Shown here: piece by piece, positions 1-6,591 of the stretch | Layout: each line of letters opens with the position of its first letter | Numbering within the stretch: the first letter of the stretch is position 1 | Assembly: GCA_007134725.1 (NCBI GenBank) | Contig: SLKF01000218.1 | Span: 1-7,440 of the forward strand | Length of the DNA: 7,440 nucleotides | Source of the DNA: Clostridiales bacterium | Lineage (GTDB): Bacteria > Bacillota > Clostridia > Peptostreptococcales > T1SED10-28 | Reading direction: 5' to 3' | The notes under the pieces: generated by a model | Seen by the model: the letters and a program-made list of their open reading frames with translations, nothing else | The model's database searches: none | Told to the model about the DNA's origin: nothing | Position numbers and translations under genes: made by a program

Positions 1-29
1 ATACCTCCAGAACAATTTCGTATTATCAT
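1..29 (-). CDS. 5' end of a probable NUDIX hydrolase gene (partial, runs off the left edge)
   Basis: Only nine complete codons are visible, reading MIIRNCSGG, followed by a codon starting AT (Ile or Met). The ATG at 29-27 is preceded by a strong Shine-Dalgarno site, AAGGAGGG (complement of 38-45), at good spacing, and by a promoter at 61-89, so this is a real gene start. A start of the type 'hydrophobic-R-N-C-(A/S)-G-G-I' is what I recall for a clostridial family of small NUDIX hydrolases, in which the first beta strand continues into a 'VLPKG' stretch and the NUDIX box. The NUDIX box itself lies outside the window, so the family call rests on the N-terminus alone and is inference. The gene is divergent from the penicillin-binding protein gene. 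Confidence 0.5.
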
Positions 30-60
30 AATCGCAACCCTCCTTTATATTTATATCTTA

Positions 61-89
61 ATAATACATGAAAATCGTTACATTTTCAA
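61..89 (-). promoter_or_regulatory. Sigma-A type promoter of the leftward NUDIX-like gene
   Basis: On the minus strand, TTGAAA (complement of 84-89) is followed after exactly 17 nt by TATTAT (complement of 61-66). Four of six bases match the -35 consensus and five of six match the -10. Transcription would begin near position 54, giving a leader of about 25 nt that contains the Shine-Dalgarno site of the gene starting at 29. Confidence 0.6.
69..88. repeat. Perfect 7-bp inverted repeat inside the NUDIX-gene promoter
   Basis: TGAAAAT (69-75) and ATTTTCA (82-88) are perfect inverted copies separated by six bases. A third ATTTTCA lies at 93-99, in direct orientation to the second and 11 bp from it. 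The palindrome fills the spacer and part of the -35 hexamer of the leftward promoter, a position typical of a repressor operator. No known regulator motif is recognised, and AT-rich DNA yields such repeats by chance fairly often. Confidence 0.35.
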
Positions 90-155
90 TCCATTTTCAG
101 AATTTTGTAAATATAGTGCTGAAGCCATGGTAATCCTACCTTGTGTCCAGTATTT

Positions 156-182
156 CATCAGATAGATTTTATACATCAGATA
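156..182 (+). repeat. Pair of exact 9-bp direct repeats over the PBP promoter
   Basis: CATCAGATA occurs at 156-164 and again at 174-182, an 18-bp period. The first copy covers the weak -35 position and the second lies in the spacer just upstream of the extended -10. Direct repeats in such places are often binding sites for a dimeric regulator. No regulator is identified, and an 18-bp period is not a whole number of helical turns, so this is only a candidate operator. Confidence 0.35.
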
Positions 183-191
183 TGGTATAAT
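163..191 (+). promoter_or_regulatory. Extended -10 promoter of the PBP1A-mogA unit
   Basis: A perfect TATAAT at 186-191 is preceded by TGG (183-185), giving the extended -10 motif TGnTATAAT. The hexamer at 17-nt spacing, TAGATT (163-168), matches the -35 consensus at only three positions, as is common when an extended -10 is present. The start of transcription would be near 198, leaving a leader of about 44 nt before the ATG at 242. Confidence 0.65.
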
Positions 192-241
192 ACAGATGGT
201 TTAGATATATGCTTTAATTAAAACCCTATGGAGGTATTATT

Positions 242-3085
242 ATGTCTTATGAAAAAAATGCAAAACCAAACAACAATCAAAAGAAAAAAAATACATCAAC
301 AAAACGCAAGAAATTTTTCCAAGCTTTAACTTTTTCCACGATCATTCTACTGATCCTAGGAATTGTGATCGCTGGATTTGCCCTTAATTTTGTCTATAGT
401 ACCATTAGTGATAGTCCGGAAATTGACCCCCGTAATATGTATGATTTACTTGGGGACAATTCTTTTATTCTTGATAACGAAGGAAACATACTGGAAGAGA
501 TTGATCAGGATGAACAACGGATAATCGTCGATTACTCGGAAATACCGCAAATTCTTCGAGATGCTTTTGTTTCCATTGAAGATGAACGATTCTGGTCCCA
601 TAACGGGTTGGATTTCAGAAGAATTGTGGGAGCCGCATGGTCCAACATTTCATCCGGCACTCAGCAAGGTGGCAGTACGATCACACAACAACTCGCAAAA
701 AACCTTTATCTTACCCATGACCAGACTTATACACGAAAAATACAAGATGCTTACTACGCAACACAAATTGAAAATCAATTGTCAAAAGATCAAATCCTTG
801 AAGCCTATTTAAACACGATTAACCTTGGAGGACAAAATCATGGTGTAGAAGCCGCATCTCAAGCCTATTTCTCCAAGTCTGTAAATGAATTGGATTTAGT
901 GGAAAGTGCATTACTGGCAGGCATCCCCCGTAACCCTTCCCGTTACTCTCCGATTCGCTATATTAATGAAGAGGATGTTACAGAAAGTGACATTGTATTG
1001 GATGATACTTCCGATTTAATTATTGTTTTTGATGAACGTTCTATTCCCAGATATCAATTAGTCCTACGAATGATGCATCAGAACGAATATATTACAGAGC
1101 AGGAATACGAAAGTGCTTTAGCCGAAGCAGATACCCTTCATGAACGGATCAACCCCAGCCGATATAGCGATAGCGGGTTCTCCTCTCACTTTGCAGATTT
1201 AGTGAAGGACGATGTAATTGAAGCATTAATTGAAGATGGTCACACGGAGGATCGTGCTAATCAACTGTTTCACTCCGGAGGATTAAGAATTCATAGCACG
1301 TTGGATCGCAGTATGCAGGAAATTGCAGAGGATGAGTTTAGTAATCCCGAAAATTTCCCTAGTAATTTACTCGATGACGATGGAAATCTACTTCGTGACG
1401 AGGACGGTAATGTGCAACCCCAAGGGGCTATGGTCATATCGGACCCCAAAACCGGAGAAATTAAAGCTTTTATGGGAGGTAGAGAAACCTCAGGACGTAG
1501 AATTTTCAACCGTGCTATCGGTGCTGGTAGACCCGCAGGTTCTTCTATGAAACCTCTAGCGGCTTTTGTTCCGGCCCTGGACCGAAACCACACACCGGCA
1601 AGTGTTATTGATGACATTCCGGTATATTTTGGTCCTGACCCTGAAGAAAGACTCCCTCAAAACGTGGGTACCACTGGTTATCTAGGACTGATAAACCTTC
1701 GTGAAGCCATTCGTATCTCCAGTAATGTTAGTGCTGCCATTTTATTAGATGAGTTAGCTCCTGGAAGAGCCGAGTCTGTTGCAGTTATGAGAGATTATTT
1801 AAGTCGATTTGGTATTGAACTCAATGAAGGTGATTATAACTATTCCGCCGTACTTGGTGCTGCTGATGTATCTCCTTACAAAATGAATCGTGCCTATAAT
1901 GCGATTGCTAATGAAGGCGTATACATGGATTTAATATCCTTTACCCGTATAGAGGATGCTTCCGGAAATTTACTGTTAGAAAACCAACCGGAAAAAGAGC
2001 GGATTTTCGATCCCGATGTAGCCTATTTAATGACGGATATGATGCGAACAGCGATTAATAGTGGTTACGGCCAGGAAGCACGAATACGATCTGGCAATCA
2101 GGGAATCCCGGTATCCGGGAAAACCGGAACTTCTCAAGAACAAAGAGACGCCTGGTTTGTCGGTTATACCCCTTATCTTTCGGGAGCAACATGGATTGGG
2201 TTTGATCTAAATGAAAGTCTAGGAAGCAGCAGTGTGGTTTCTGCCAATCTTTGGTCCAAGATCATGACCCGTATCCATGAAGGCTATGGGGACAAAGACT
2301 TCGAAAGACCGGATAACATTATTTCCAGAGAAGTTTGTGCTATATCCGGTAAGATACCCACGGAATTATGTGAACGGGATCCCCGAGGAAGCCAAGTAAT
2401 TACCGAACTCTTTATACGGGGTACAGAACCCACCGAGGAATGTGACAGTCATGTGCTTGTCAGAATTCATGAGCCTACGGGTACCTTAGCCACTGAGGAT
2501 ACCCCTGAAGATGAAATCACTGAAAAAGTATACGTCTCTCGACCTGTCCCATACTATCCAGAAGACCATGATGGTATTACTCCAAAAGACTGGCCCTACG
2601 AACTACCAAGAGACATTAAAGAATTGGAAGAATACGATCCGGAAGTTCACGGTAATGGTTCCGTTACTGTCAAATATGTAGAAATTGATGAAGACGGCGA
2701 AGTAATCCGAACCCTCTCTCCACAAGAATACGTTGTAGAAGATGAAGCCGTGGGAACCGAGTACACTACAGAACAGAGGCCCTTTGATAATTATGAGTTT
2801 GTAGGATTAGATCCCGATGGAGCCCCAGCCTCCGGTACTGTTATCAAGGAAGAACAGCATGTGATATATCAGTATCGGGCAGTCCTTGAAGAAGAACCGG
2901 AAGAGGAAGAACCGGATGAAAAAGAACCGGAAGAGAAAGAACCGGATGATGATGATGAAGAAGAACCGGACGACGAAGAGGACGAAGAAGACGAAGAGGA
3001 CGAAGAGGATGATGATGAAGAGGAAGATGATAATCCTAGTGGAAACAACAATGGTAACGATAACAACAACGGCAACTCAAACTAA
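242..3085 (+). CDS. ponA: Class A penicillin-binding protein (PBP1A type) with MucBP-like domain and acidic tail
   Basis: Bifunctional peptidoglycan synthase: it polymerises lipid II into glycan strands and cross-links their peptides outside the membrane. The ATG follows GGAGG (230-234) by 7 nt. Residues 1-24 are a Lys-rich cytoplasmic end and about 25-52 form a membrane anchor. The GT51 glycosyltransferase domain shows EDERFWSH (catalytic Glu113) and QGGSTITQQLAKN (142-154). The transpeptidase has SSMK (nucleophile Ser434, Lys437), SSN (493-495) and KTGT (627-630), so both active sites look intact. Cys699, Cys710 and Cys734 lie in the usual post-transpeptidase 'SGK-PTE-C' region and may form a disulfide. 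Residues about 804-880 resemble a MucBP beta domain. Residues 883-930 are 41/48 Asp/Glu, and 931-947 are Asn/Gly-rich. At 947 aa it is longer than many relatives, largely because of this tail. mogA follows after 22 nt. The enzyme call is firm; the MucBP call is by eye. Confidence 0.96.
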   Translation: MSYEKNAKPNNNQKKKNTSTKRKKFFQALTFSTIILLILGIVIAGFALNFVYSTISDSPEIDPRNMYDLLGDNSFILDNEGNILEEIDQDEQRIIVDYSEIPQILRDAFVSIEDERFWSHNGLDFRRIVGAAWSNISSGTQQGGSTITQQLAKNLYLTHDQTYTRKIQDAYYATQIENQLSKDQILEAYLNTINLGGQNHGVEAASQAYFSKSVNELDLVESALLAGIPRNPSRYSPIRYINEEDVTESDIVLDDTSDLIIVFDERSIPRYQLVLRMMHQNEYITEQEYESALAEADTLHERINPSRYSDSGFSSHFADLVKDDVIEALIEDGHTEDRANQLFHSGGLRIHSTLDRSMQEIAEDEFSNPENFPSNLLDDDGNLLRDEDGNVQPQGAMVISDPKTGEIKAFMGGRETSGRRIFNRAIGAGRPAGSSMKPLAAFVPALDRNHTPASVIDDIPVYFGPDPEERLPQNVGTTGYLGLINLREAIRISSNVSAAILLDELAPGRAESVAVMRDYLSRFGIELNEGDYNYSAVLGAADVSPYKMNRAYNAIANEGVYMDLISFTRIEDASGNLLLENQPEKERIFDPDVAYLMTDMMRTAINSGYGQEARIRSGNQGIPVSGKTGTSQEQRDAWFVGYTPYLSGATWIGFDLNESLGSSSVVSANLWSKIMTRIHEGYGDKDFERPDNIISREVCAISGKIPTELCERDPRGSQVITELFIRGTEPTEECDSHVLVRIHEPTGTLATEDTPEDEITEKVYVSRPVPYYPEDHDGITPKDWPYELPRDIKELEEYDPEVHGNGSVTVKYVEIDEDGEVIRTLSPQEYVVEDEAVGTEYTTEQRPFDNYEFVGLDPDGAPASGTVIKEEQHVIYQYRAVLEEEPEEEEPDEKEPEEKEPDDDDEEEPDDEEDEEDEEDEEDDDEEEDDNPSGNNNGNDNNNGNSN
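2892..3031 (+). repeat. In-frame 15-bp repeats and GAN-triplet run coding the acidic PBP tail
   Basis: The exact decamer AAGAACCGGA starts at 2892, 2907, 2922, 2937 and 2961. The first four copies are spaced 15 bp apart and the last 24 bp. This encodes a pentapeptide pattern [E/K]-E-P-[E/D]-x. From about 2945 the sequence becomes almost pure GAN codons (GAT, GAC, GAA, GAG), giving a strongly purine-biased coding strand. All changes by 15 or 3 bp would keep the reading frame, so the tail length could vary between strains without disrupting the gene. The poly-Ser reading frame on the opposite strand is only its shadow. Confidence 0.85.
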
Positions 3086-3093
3086 CTCAAAAT

Positions 3094-3110
3094 GGAGTGT
3101 GATTAACTTG
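3094..3110 (+). promoter_or_regulatory. Ribosome binding site and TTG start of mogA
   Basis: GGAG at 3094-3097 lies 10 nt ahead of TTG (3108-3110), the codon at which homology to the MogA/MoaB family begins (IQAGVITVSDKG). The in-frame GTG at 3099 is only one base from the GGAG and cannot use it. No in-frame ATG fits: the ATGs further upstream lie within the acidic tail of the preceding gene. Confidence 0.75.
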
Positions 3111-3599
3111 ATACAAGCAGGCGTTATTACAGTAAGTGATAAAGGTTCTAAAGGACAACGTGTAGATGAAAGCGGACCAGCCTTAAAAAAAATTCTCGAA
3201 AAAAATATGGATGCAAGGGTTGATTCCATGATTATTGTTCCTGATGAACAGGATATAATCGAAAAAACCTTAATCTATTACACCGATGTTTTGAACCTGG
3301 ACCTAGTCCTTACCACCGGAGGAACAGGATTTGCCCCCAGAGATGTTACTCCGGAGGCTACTAAAAGCATACTGGAAAAAGATGTTCCGGGAATCTCAGA
3401 AGTTATTCGATCTAGAAGCTTAGCCATTACTCCTAAAGCCATGTTATCTCGAGGTATTTCCGGCATTCGAAAAACTACGTTGATTATTAACCTGCCAGGT
3501 AGTCCAAAAGGGGCTACAGAAAGCATTTCATTTGTAATGGATGCATTGCCCCATGGCTTAGCTATACTGAAAGAAGAGGCTAAGGAATGCGCTAGATAA
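3108..3599 (+). CDS. mogA: MogA/MoaB-family molybdopterin adenylyltransferase
   Basis: Molybdenum-cofactor biosynthesis protein of the MogA/MoaB family. In this family MogA adenylylates molybdopterin with ATP, preparing it for metal insertion in the cytoplasm. The 163-residue product begins MIQAGVITVSDKGSKG and shows the binding loop TTGGTG (69-74), RDVTPEAT (78-85) and NLPGSPKG (128-135). Asp46 and Asp79 match the catalytic Asp49 and Asp82 of E. coli MogA, with the same 33-residue spacing. Length is typical, and the C-terminal extension of E. coli MogA is absent, as is usual for clostridial members. The start is TTG, chosen by family alignment and a GGAG site. The gene lies 22 nt behind the PBP gene, so it is probably co-transcribed with it, and it ends before a strong terminator. 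MogA and MoaB cannot be separated with certainty by sequence, so the exact symbol is tentative. Confidence 0.9.
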   Translation: MIQAGVITVSDKGSKGQRVDESGPALKKILEKNMDARVDSMIIVPDEQDIIEKTLIYYTDVLNLDLVLTTGGTGFAPRDVTPEATKSILEKDVPGISEVIRSRSLAITPKAMLSRGISGIRKTTLIINLPGSPKGATESISFVMDALPHGLAILKEEAKECAR

Positions 3600-3626
3600 A
3601 ATCAGCATTCCCATCTGGATTATAAG

Positions 3627-3672
3627 TTCATCAAAAAAAGAGATAAGCATCGCTTATCTCTTTTTTGATGAA
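3627..3672. terminator. Bidirectional rho-independent terminator between convergent mogA and moaC
   Basis: A near-perfect inverted repeat has arms at 3627-3648 and 3652-3672 around a three-base loop. The core GAGATAAGC pairs with GCTTATCTC, followed by TTTTTT on the plus strand and TTTTTTT on the minus strand. The only irregularity is one extra A in the left arm. It can stop transcription from both sides: mogA ends at 3599 and moaC ends at 3740, 68 nt away. Nothing else is seen in the remaining intergenic bases up to 3739. Confidence 0.93.
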
Positions 3673-3739
3673 TAATATAGTATAATCCTATTGTTAATGC
3701 TAGAATTCTGATTCAAACTTAGTTAAAAAACTTGGGAGG

Positions 3740-4219
3740 TTACTCTTGTCGTTGATAAGTACCAGATTTTCCTCCGGTTTTCTCTAAAAGTTTGATGTCT
3801 TTAATAACCATATCTTTGTCTATTGCTTTACACATATCATAGATCGTTAGAGTCGTTATGGAAACTGCACTTAAGGCTTCCATTTCAACTCCGGTTTTCC
3901 CAAAAGTTTCAACTTCTGCCTGAACTAAAATTGCGTGATTTTCATAATCTATTTCAAAGTGAATATCCACACCGGTCAAAAATAAATTATGACACATAGG
4001 AATCAATCGCGAAGTTTCCTTTGCCCCCATAATCCCGGCTACCTGGGCTACGCTTAAAACATCTCCCTTGGTAATATTTTGTTTTACTATATTGTCCAAG
4101 GTTCTTTTTTTCATTACAATTTTCCCGCTGGCAATGGCTTTACGCTTCGTTTCATTTTTGTCCCCTACGTCTACCATCTTTGCCCTACCCTCTTTATTGA
4201 AATGGGTTAACCCTTCCAC
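3740..4219 (-). CDS. moaC: Cyclic pyranopterin monophosphate synthase MoaC
   Basis: MoaC converts 3',8-cyclo-7,8-dihydro-GTP, the product of MoaA, into cyclic pyranopterin monophosphate, the first stable intermediate of molybdenum-cofactor synthesis. The 159-aa protein lines up with E. coli MoaC almost without gaps. Catalytic Lys51 (KGDV), His77 (IPMCH), Glu112 and Glu114 (VEMEA), Asp128 and Lys131 (YDMCK) fall at the same residue numbers. Other family marks are LTHF at 4-7, MVDV at 15-18 and GGKSG near the end. Asn78 replaces the proline that follows the CH motif in E. coli. The start is GTG at 4219-4217, preceded by AGGAGGAG (complement of 4226-4233). It is the last gene of the minus-strand operon, 14 nt after thiI, whose TAG touches its Shine-Dalgarno site. 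No MoaA, MoaD or MoaE is visible in the window. Confidence 0.97.
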   Translation of the reverse strand: MEGLTHFNKEGRAKMVDVGDKNETKRKAIASGKIVMKKRTLDNIVKQNITKGDVLSVAQVAGIMGAKETSRLIPMCHNLFLTGVDIHFEIDYENHAILVQAEVETFGKTGVEMEALSAVSITTLTIYDMCKAIDKDMVIKDIKLLEKTGGKSGTYQRQE

Positions 4220-4233
4220 TGAACACTCCTCCT

Positions 4234-5415
4234 CTATTCCAATTCAAATTCAATTGTTTCTTCTTTCAGATTATCTAATGCTTCACTAATCAATCCTTCC
4301 ACATCTAGTTTTTCTTCCGAAGCTTTAATAAAATCCAAGCGAGGTTTGATTAACGGTCTCTTCGGCAAAAATACAGAACAGCAATCTTCAAAGGGTTGAA
4401 TGGAAATTTCGTAGGTATTAATATCCTTTGCTATTTTTACAATATCCTCTTTGTCAAAAGCAATTAATGGTCTGAAAATCGGCATTTCTGTAACTTCCGT
4501 AACCACTCGGAGGCTCTCCATGGTTTGGCTAGCAACCTGTCCGATATTGTCTCCCGTAATTAACGCATCAAAATGGTGTTTCTTTGCTATCTCCTGTGCA
4601 ATTCTTGTCATAAAACGTCGAGAGATAATCGTCATCTCCTCTTCTTGACAAAACTCACTGATGGATTTTTGAATGTTTAACAAATTCACACTGAAAATTT
4701 TAAATTCTCCGATATACATGCTAAGCTCTTTCGCAAGATCCATTATTTTCTCTTGTGCCCGTTCACTGGTAAAGGGATAACTATGAAAATGTACAGCATG
4801 GACTTTTACTCCTCTTTTTGCCATTATCCATCCCGCAACAGGACTGTCAATCCCCCCTGATAATAACAATAAAGCCGACCCATTCGTTTCTAAGGGGAGC
4901 CCACCGTAAGCTTTATAGTGATTACTACTGAGATAAGTTTTATCACGAATCTCAACTCTTATGACTAGGTCAGGATTATGCACATCAACGTGAATTTTAT
5001 CTCCTAACTGTTCAAGAAGGTACTCTCCAAGGGAACTGCTTACCTCCATGGAATCTAATGGGAATTTTTTATTTGCTCTTTTTGTTACAATTTTAAAACT
5101 CTGAATATTATCCTGTTCCAGCCGATTTTTCAATTCTTCTAAGGCCGTCTCTTTAATTATTTCAAATTCGGTTTTTATGCACTTTGCTGTGCTTAAAGAA
5201 ACAATACCGAACACCTTTCGTACCTTATCAATAATTTCCGGTTGATCTTTTTTATCTGATTTGATATAAACTCTACTATATCCCTGATACAAGTGAACAT
5301 TTTCAATTCCTTTGATATTGTTTCTGATATGTTTAATTAATTTATCCTCAAAAAAACGTTTGTTTTTTCCTTTCAAACTGATCTCGCCGAATCGTACAAT
5401 TATTACATTTTCCAT
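4234..5415 (-). CDS. thiI: tRNA 4-thiouridine synthase ThiI (no rhodanese domain)
   Basis: ThiI adenylates U8 of tRNA with ATP and replaces its oxygen with sulfur taken from a cysteine-desulfurase persulfide, giving 4-thiouridine. In some bacteria it also serves thiazole synthesis for thiamine. The 393-aa protein has an N-terminal ferredoxin-like region ([12 protein letters not shown], 7-18), a THUMP domain at about 60-165 for tRNA binding, and a PP-loop ATP site SGGIDSP (186-192). A Cys pair at 345-346 ([12 protein letters not shown]) lies where E. coli ThiI has its catalytic Cys344. The C-terminal rhodanese domain of the 482-aa E. coli enzyme is absent, as in Bacillus, where a partner desulfurase supplies the sulfur. 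That partner is the gene just upstream, only 4 nt away: the thiI Shine-Dalgarno site (AGAGGTGA) includes the TGA stop of the desulfurase. Start ATG at 5415. Confidence 0.97.
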   Translation of the reverse strand: MENVIIVRFGEISLKGKNKRFFEDKLIKHIRNNIKGIENVHLYQGYSRVYIKSDKKDQPEIIDKVRKVFGIVSLSTAKCIKTEFEIIKETALEELKNRLEQDNIQSFKIVTKRANKKFPLDSMEVSSSLGEYLLEQLGDKIHVDVHNPDLVIRVEIRDKTYLSSNHYKAYGGLPLETNGSALLLLSGGIDSPVAGWIMAKRGVKVHAVHFHSYPFTSERAQEKIMDLAKELSMYIGEFKIFSVNLLNIQKSISEFCQEEEMTIISRRFMTRIAQEIAKKHHFDALITGDNIGQVASQTMESLRVVTEVTEMPIFRPLIAFDKEDIVKIAKDINTYEISIQPFEDCCSVFLPKRPLIKPRLDFIKASEEKLDVEGLISEALDNLKEETIEFELE

Positions 5416-5419
5416 TTTT

Positions 5420-6577
5420 TCACCTCTTCATTATCATTCGCAAATCTTTTATGATGATTCTTAGTTGTTTTACAGTATAGTCCAATTCATCTTTCGTAGT
5501 GTAGCGACTGAAACTAAAACGTATGGCACTATCAATAGTTTCAACATCCAGTCCTAAGGCTTTTAGTACATGACTATGACTTAGTTCTGTAGAAGTACAG
5601 GCAGAACCGGAAGAAACATAAATTTCTTTACTTTCCAGACTGTGTAATAGTACTTCGCTTTTGACTCCGAGAAAAGACACATTAAGGATATAGGGACTGT
5701 TTTCTCCAAATGCATCTCCAATATAAGTTACGTCCTCAATTTCTTCTTCTATTCGTTGAATAAAGTGTTCTTTAAGATCTAAAACCGATTTATAGGCTTC
5801 TCTTTTATTCTTGGAAAGCTCTTTGATACTGATGCCAAAGCCTAAAATTCCCGGTGTATTTTCTGTTCCCGGTCTAATAGAGCGTTGCTGGGCCCCTCCA
5901 AAAAGCAAGGGCTTTATGAGTGTCCCTTCTTTGACATATAAAACACCCACCCCTTTTGGTCCATGAATTTTATGGGCACTTGCGGTTAACAGATGAATAT
6001 TCGATTGTTTTACATCGATATCTATTTTACCATAAGCTTGGACTGCATCCACATGAAATTTTGCTCCGGGGCAATTTTCCCGAATCATATGTCCGATTTT
6101 TTGAATCGGTTGTATGACTCCGGTCTCATTATTGATGTAAGAAATACTGACCAAGGCTGTATTCTTTTGCAATAATTCCTTTAGATGAGAAAGATCCACC
6201 CGACCATTCCCATCCACTTTTCCATAGCAGATTTCAAAACCTTTATTAGCCAATTCTTTAAACGTATTCAATACAGATTTATGTTCGGTTGGCAAAGTAA
6301 TGATCCTTGCCTTTTTTTCCTTCAGGTGATCCAGTGCACCCAAAATAGCCAGGTTGTTCCCTTCAGTACCACCACTGGTGAATATAATTTCCGAGGGTTT
6401 CCCTTTTATTTCTTTTCCAAGAGTTTTTCGAACATCTTTTATTTTACGCTCCACTTCGAATCCTTTTCGGTGAAGCGAAGATGGATTTCCATAGTTGGAT
6501 TCCATTGTGTCAATCATCGCCTCTATAACTCTTTTCAGGGGTTTTGTTGTTGCAGCATTGTCTAGATAAACTTCCAT
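5420..6577 (-). CDS. NifS/IscS-type cysteine desulfurase, probable sulfur donor for ThiI
   Basis: A PLP-dependent class V aminotransferase-fold enzyme that turns L-cysteine into L-alanine and leaves a persulfide on an active-site cysteine. The 385 residues show the family start YLDNAATT (4-11) and SGGTEGNN (68-75). His99 stacks on the cofactor, Asp177 and Gln180 (HVDAVQ) bind it, and the Schiff-base Lys203 sits in SAHKIHGPKG. RPGTEN lies at 235-240 and catalytic Cys327 in SSGSACTS. All key residues are present and the length is typical of group I enzymes. No scaffold IscU or regulator IscR is next to it. Instead thiI follows by 4 nt, which resembles the NifZ-ThiI pair of Bacillus subtilis and points to tRNA thiolation rather than general Fe-S assembly. 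A wider role is possible, and the exact subtype (NifS, IscS or NifZ) is not settled, so no symbol is given. Start ATG at 6577 with AGAGGAG (complement of 6582-6588). Confidence 0.95.
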   Translation of the reverse strand: MEVYLDNAATTKPLKRVIEAMIDTMESNYGNPSSLHRKGFEVERKIKDVRKTLGKEIKGKPSEIIFTSGGTEGNNLAILGALDHLKEKKARIITLPTEHKSVLNTFKELANKGFEICYGKVDGNGRVDLSHLKELLQKNTALVSISYINNETGVIQPIQKIGHMIRENCPGAKFHVDAVQAYGKIDIDVKQSNIHLLTASAHKIHGPKGVGVLYVKEGTLIKPLLFGGAQQRSIRPGTENTPGILGFGISIKELSKNKREAYKSVLDLKEHFIQRIEEEIEDVTYIGDAFGENSPYILNVSFLGVKSEVLLHSLESKEIYVSSGSACTSTELSHSHVLKALGLDVETIDSAIRFSFSRYTTKDELDYTVKQLRIIIKDLRMIMKR

Positions 6578-6591
6578 ACTACTCCTCTTTT

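Noticed and set aside
1291..1617. Minus-strand 108-codon frame inside the PBP gene
   Set aside because: It is a shadow of the transpeptidase-coding region, with no ribosome site and no recognisable product.
2869..3075. Minus-strand open frame coding a poly-serine protein
   Set aside because: It is the complement of the GAN-codon acidic tail of the PBP gene and has no ribosome site or promoter.
2886..3107. Upstream extension of mogA from ATG 2886
   Set aside because: The extra 74 residues are a Lys/Met/Arg-rich out-of-frame reading of the PBP tail. Family homology starts at the TTG at 3108.
3681..3686. TATAAT on the plus strand after the bidirectional terminator
   Set aside because: No -35 box at 16-18 nt and no TG extension; it points into antisense of moaC, so it is probably a chance match in AT-rich DNA.
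3731..3787. GGGAGG followed by TTG opening a 13-codon plus-strand frame
   Set aside because: It lies mostly antisense to the 3' end of moaC, is very short, has no convincing promoter, and the G-rich site alone is not enough.
4234..4236. Possible truncation of ThiI because it is about 90 residues shorter than E. coli ThiI
   Set aside because: The missing part is the rhodanese domain, which Gram-positive ThiI proteins normally lack. All core motifs are present and the gene ends cleanly before the moaC ribosome site.
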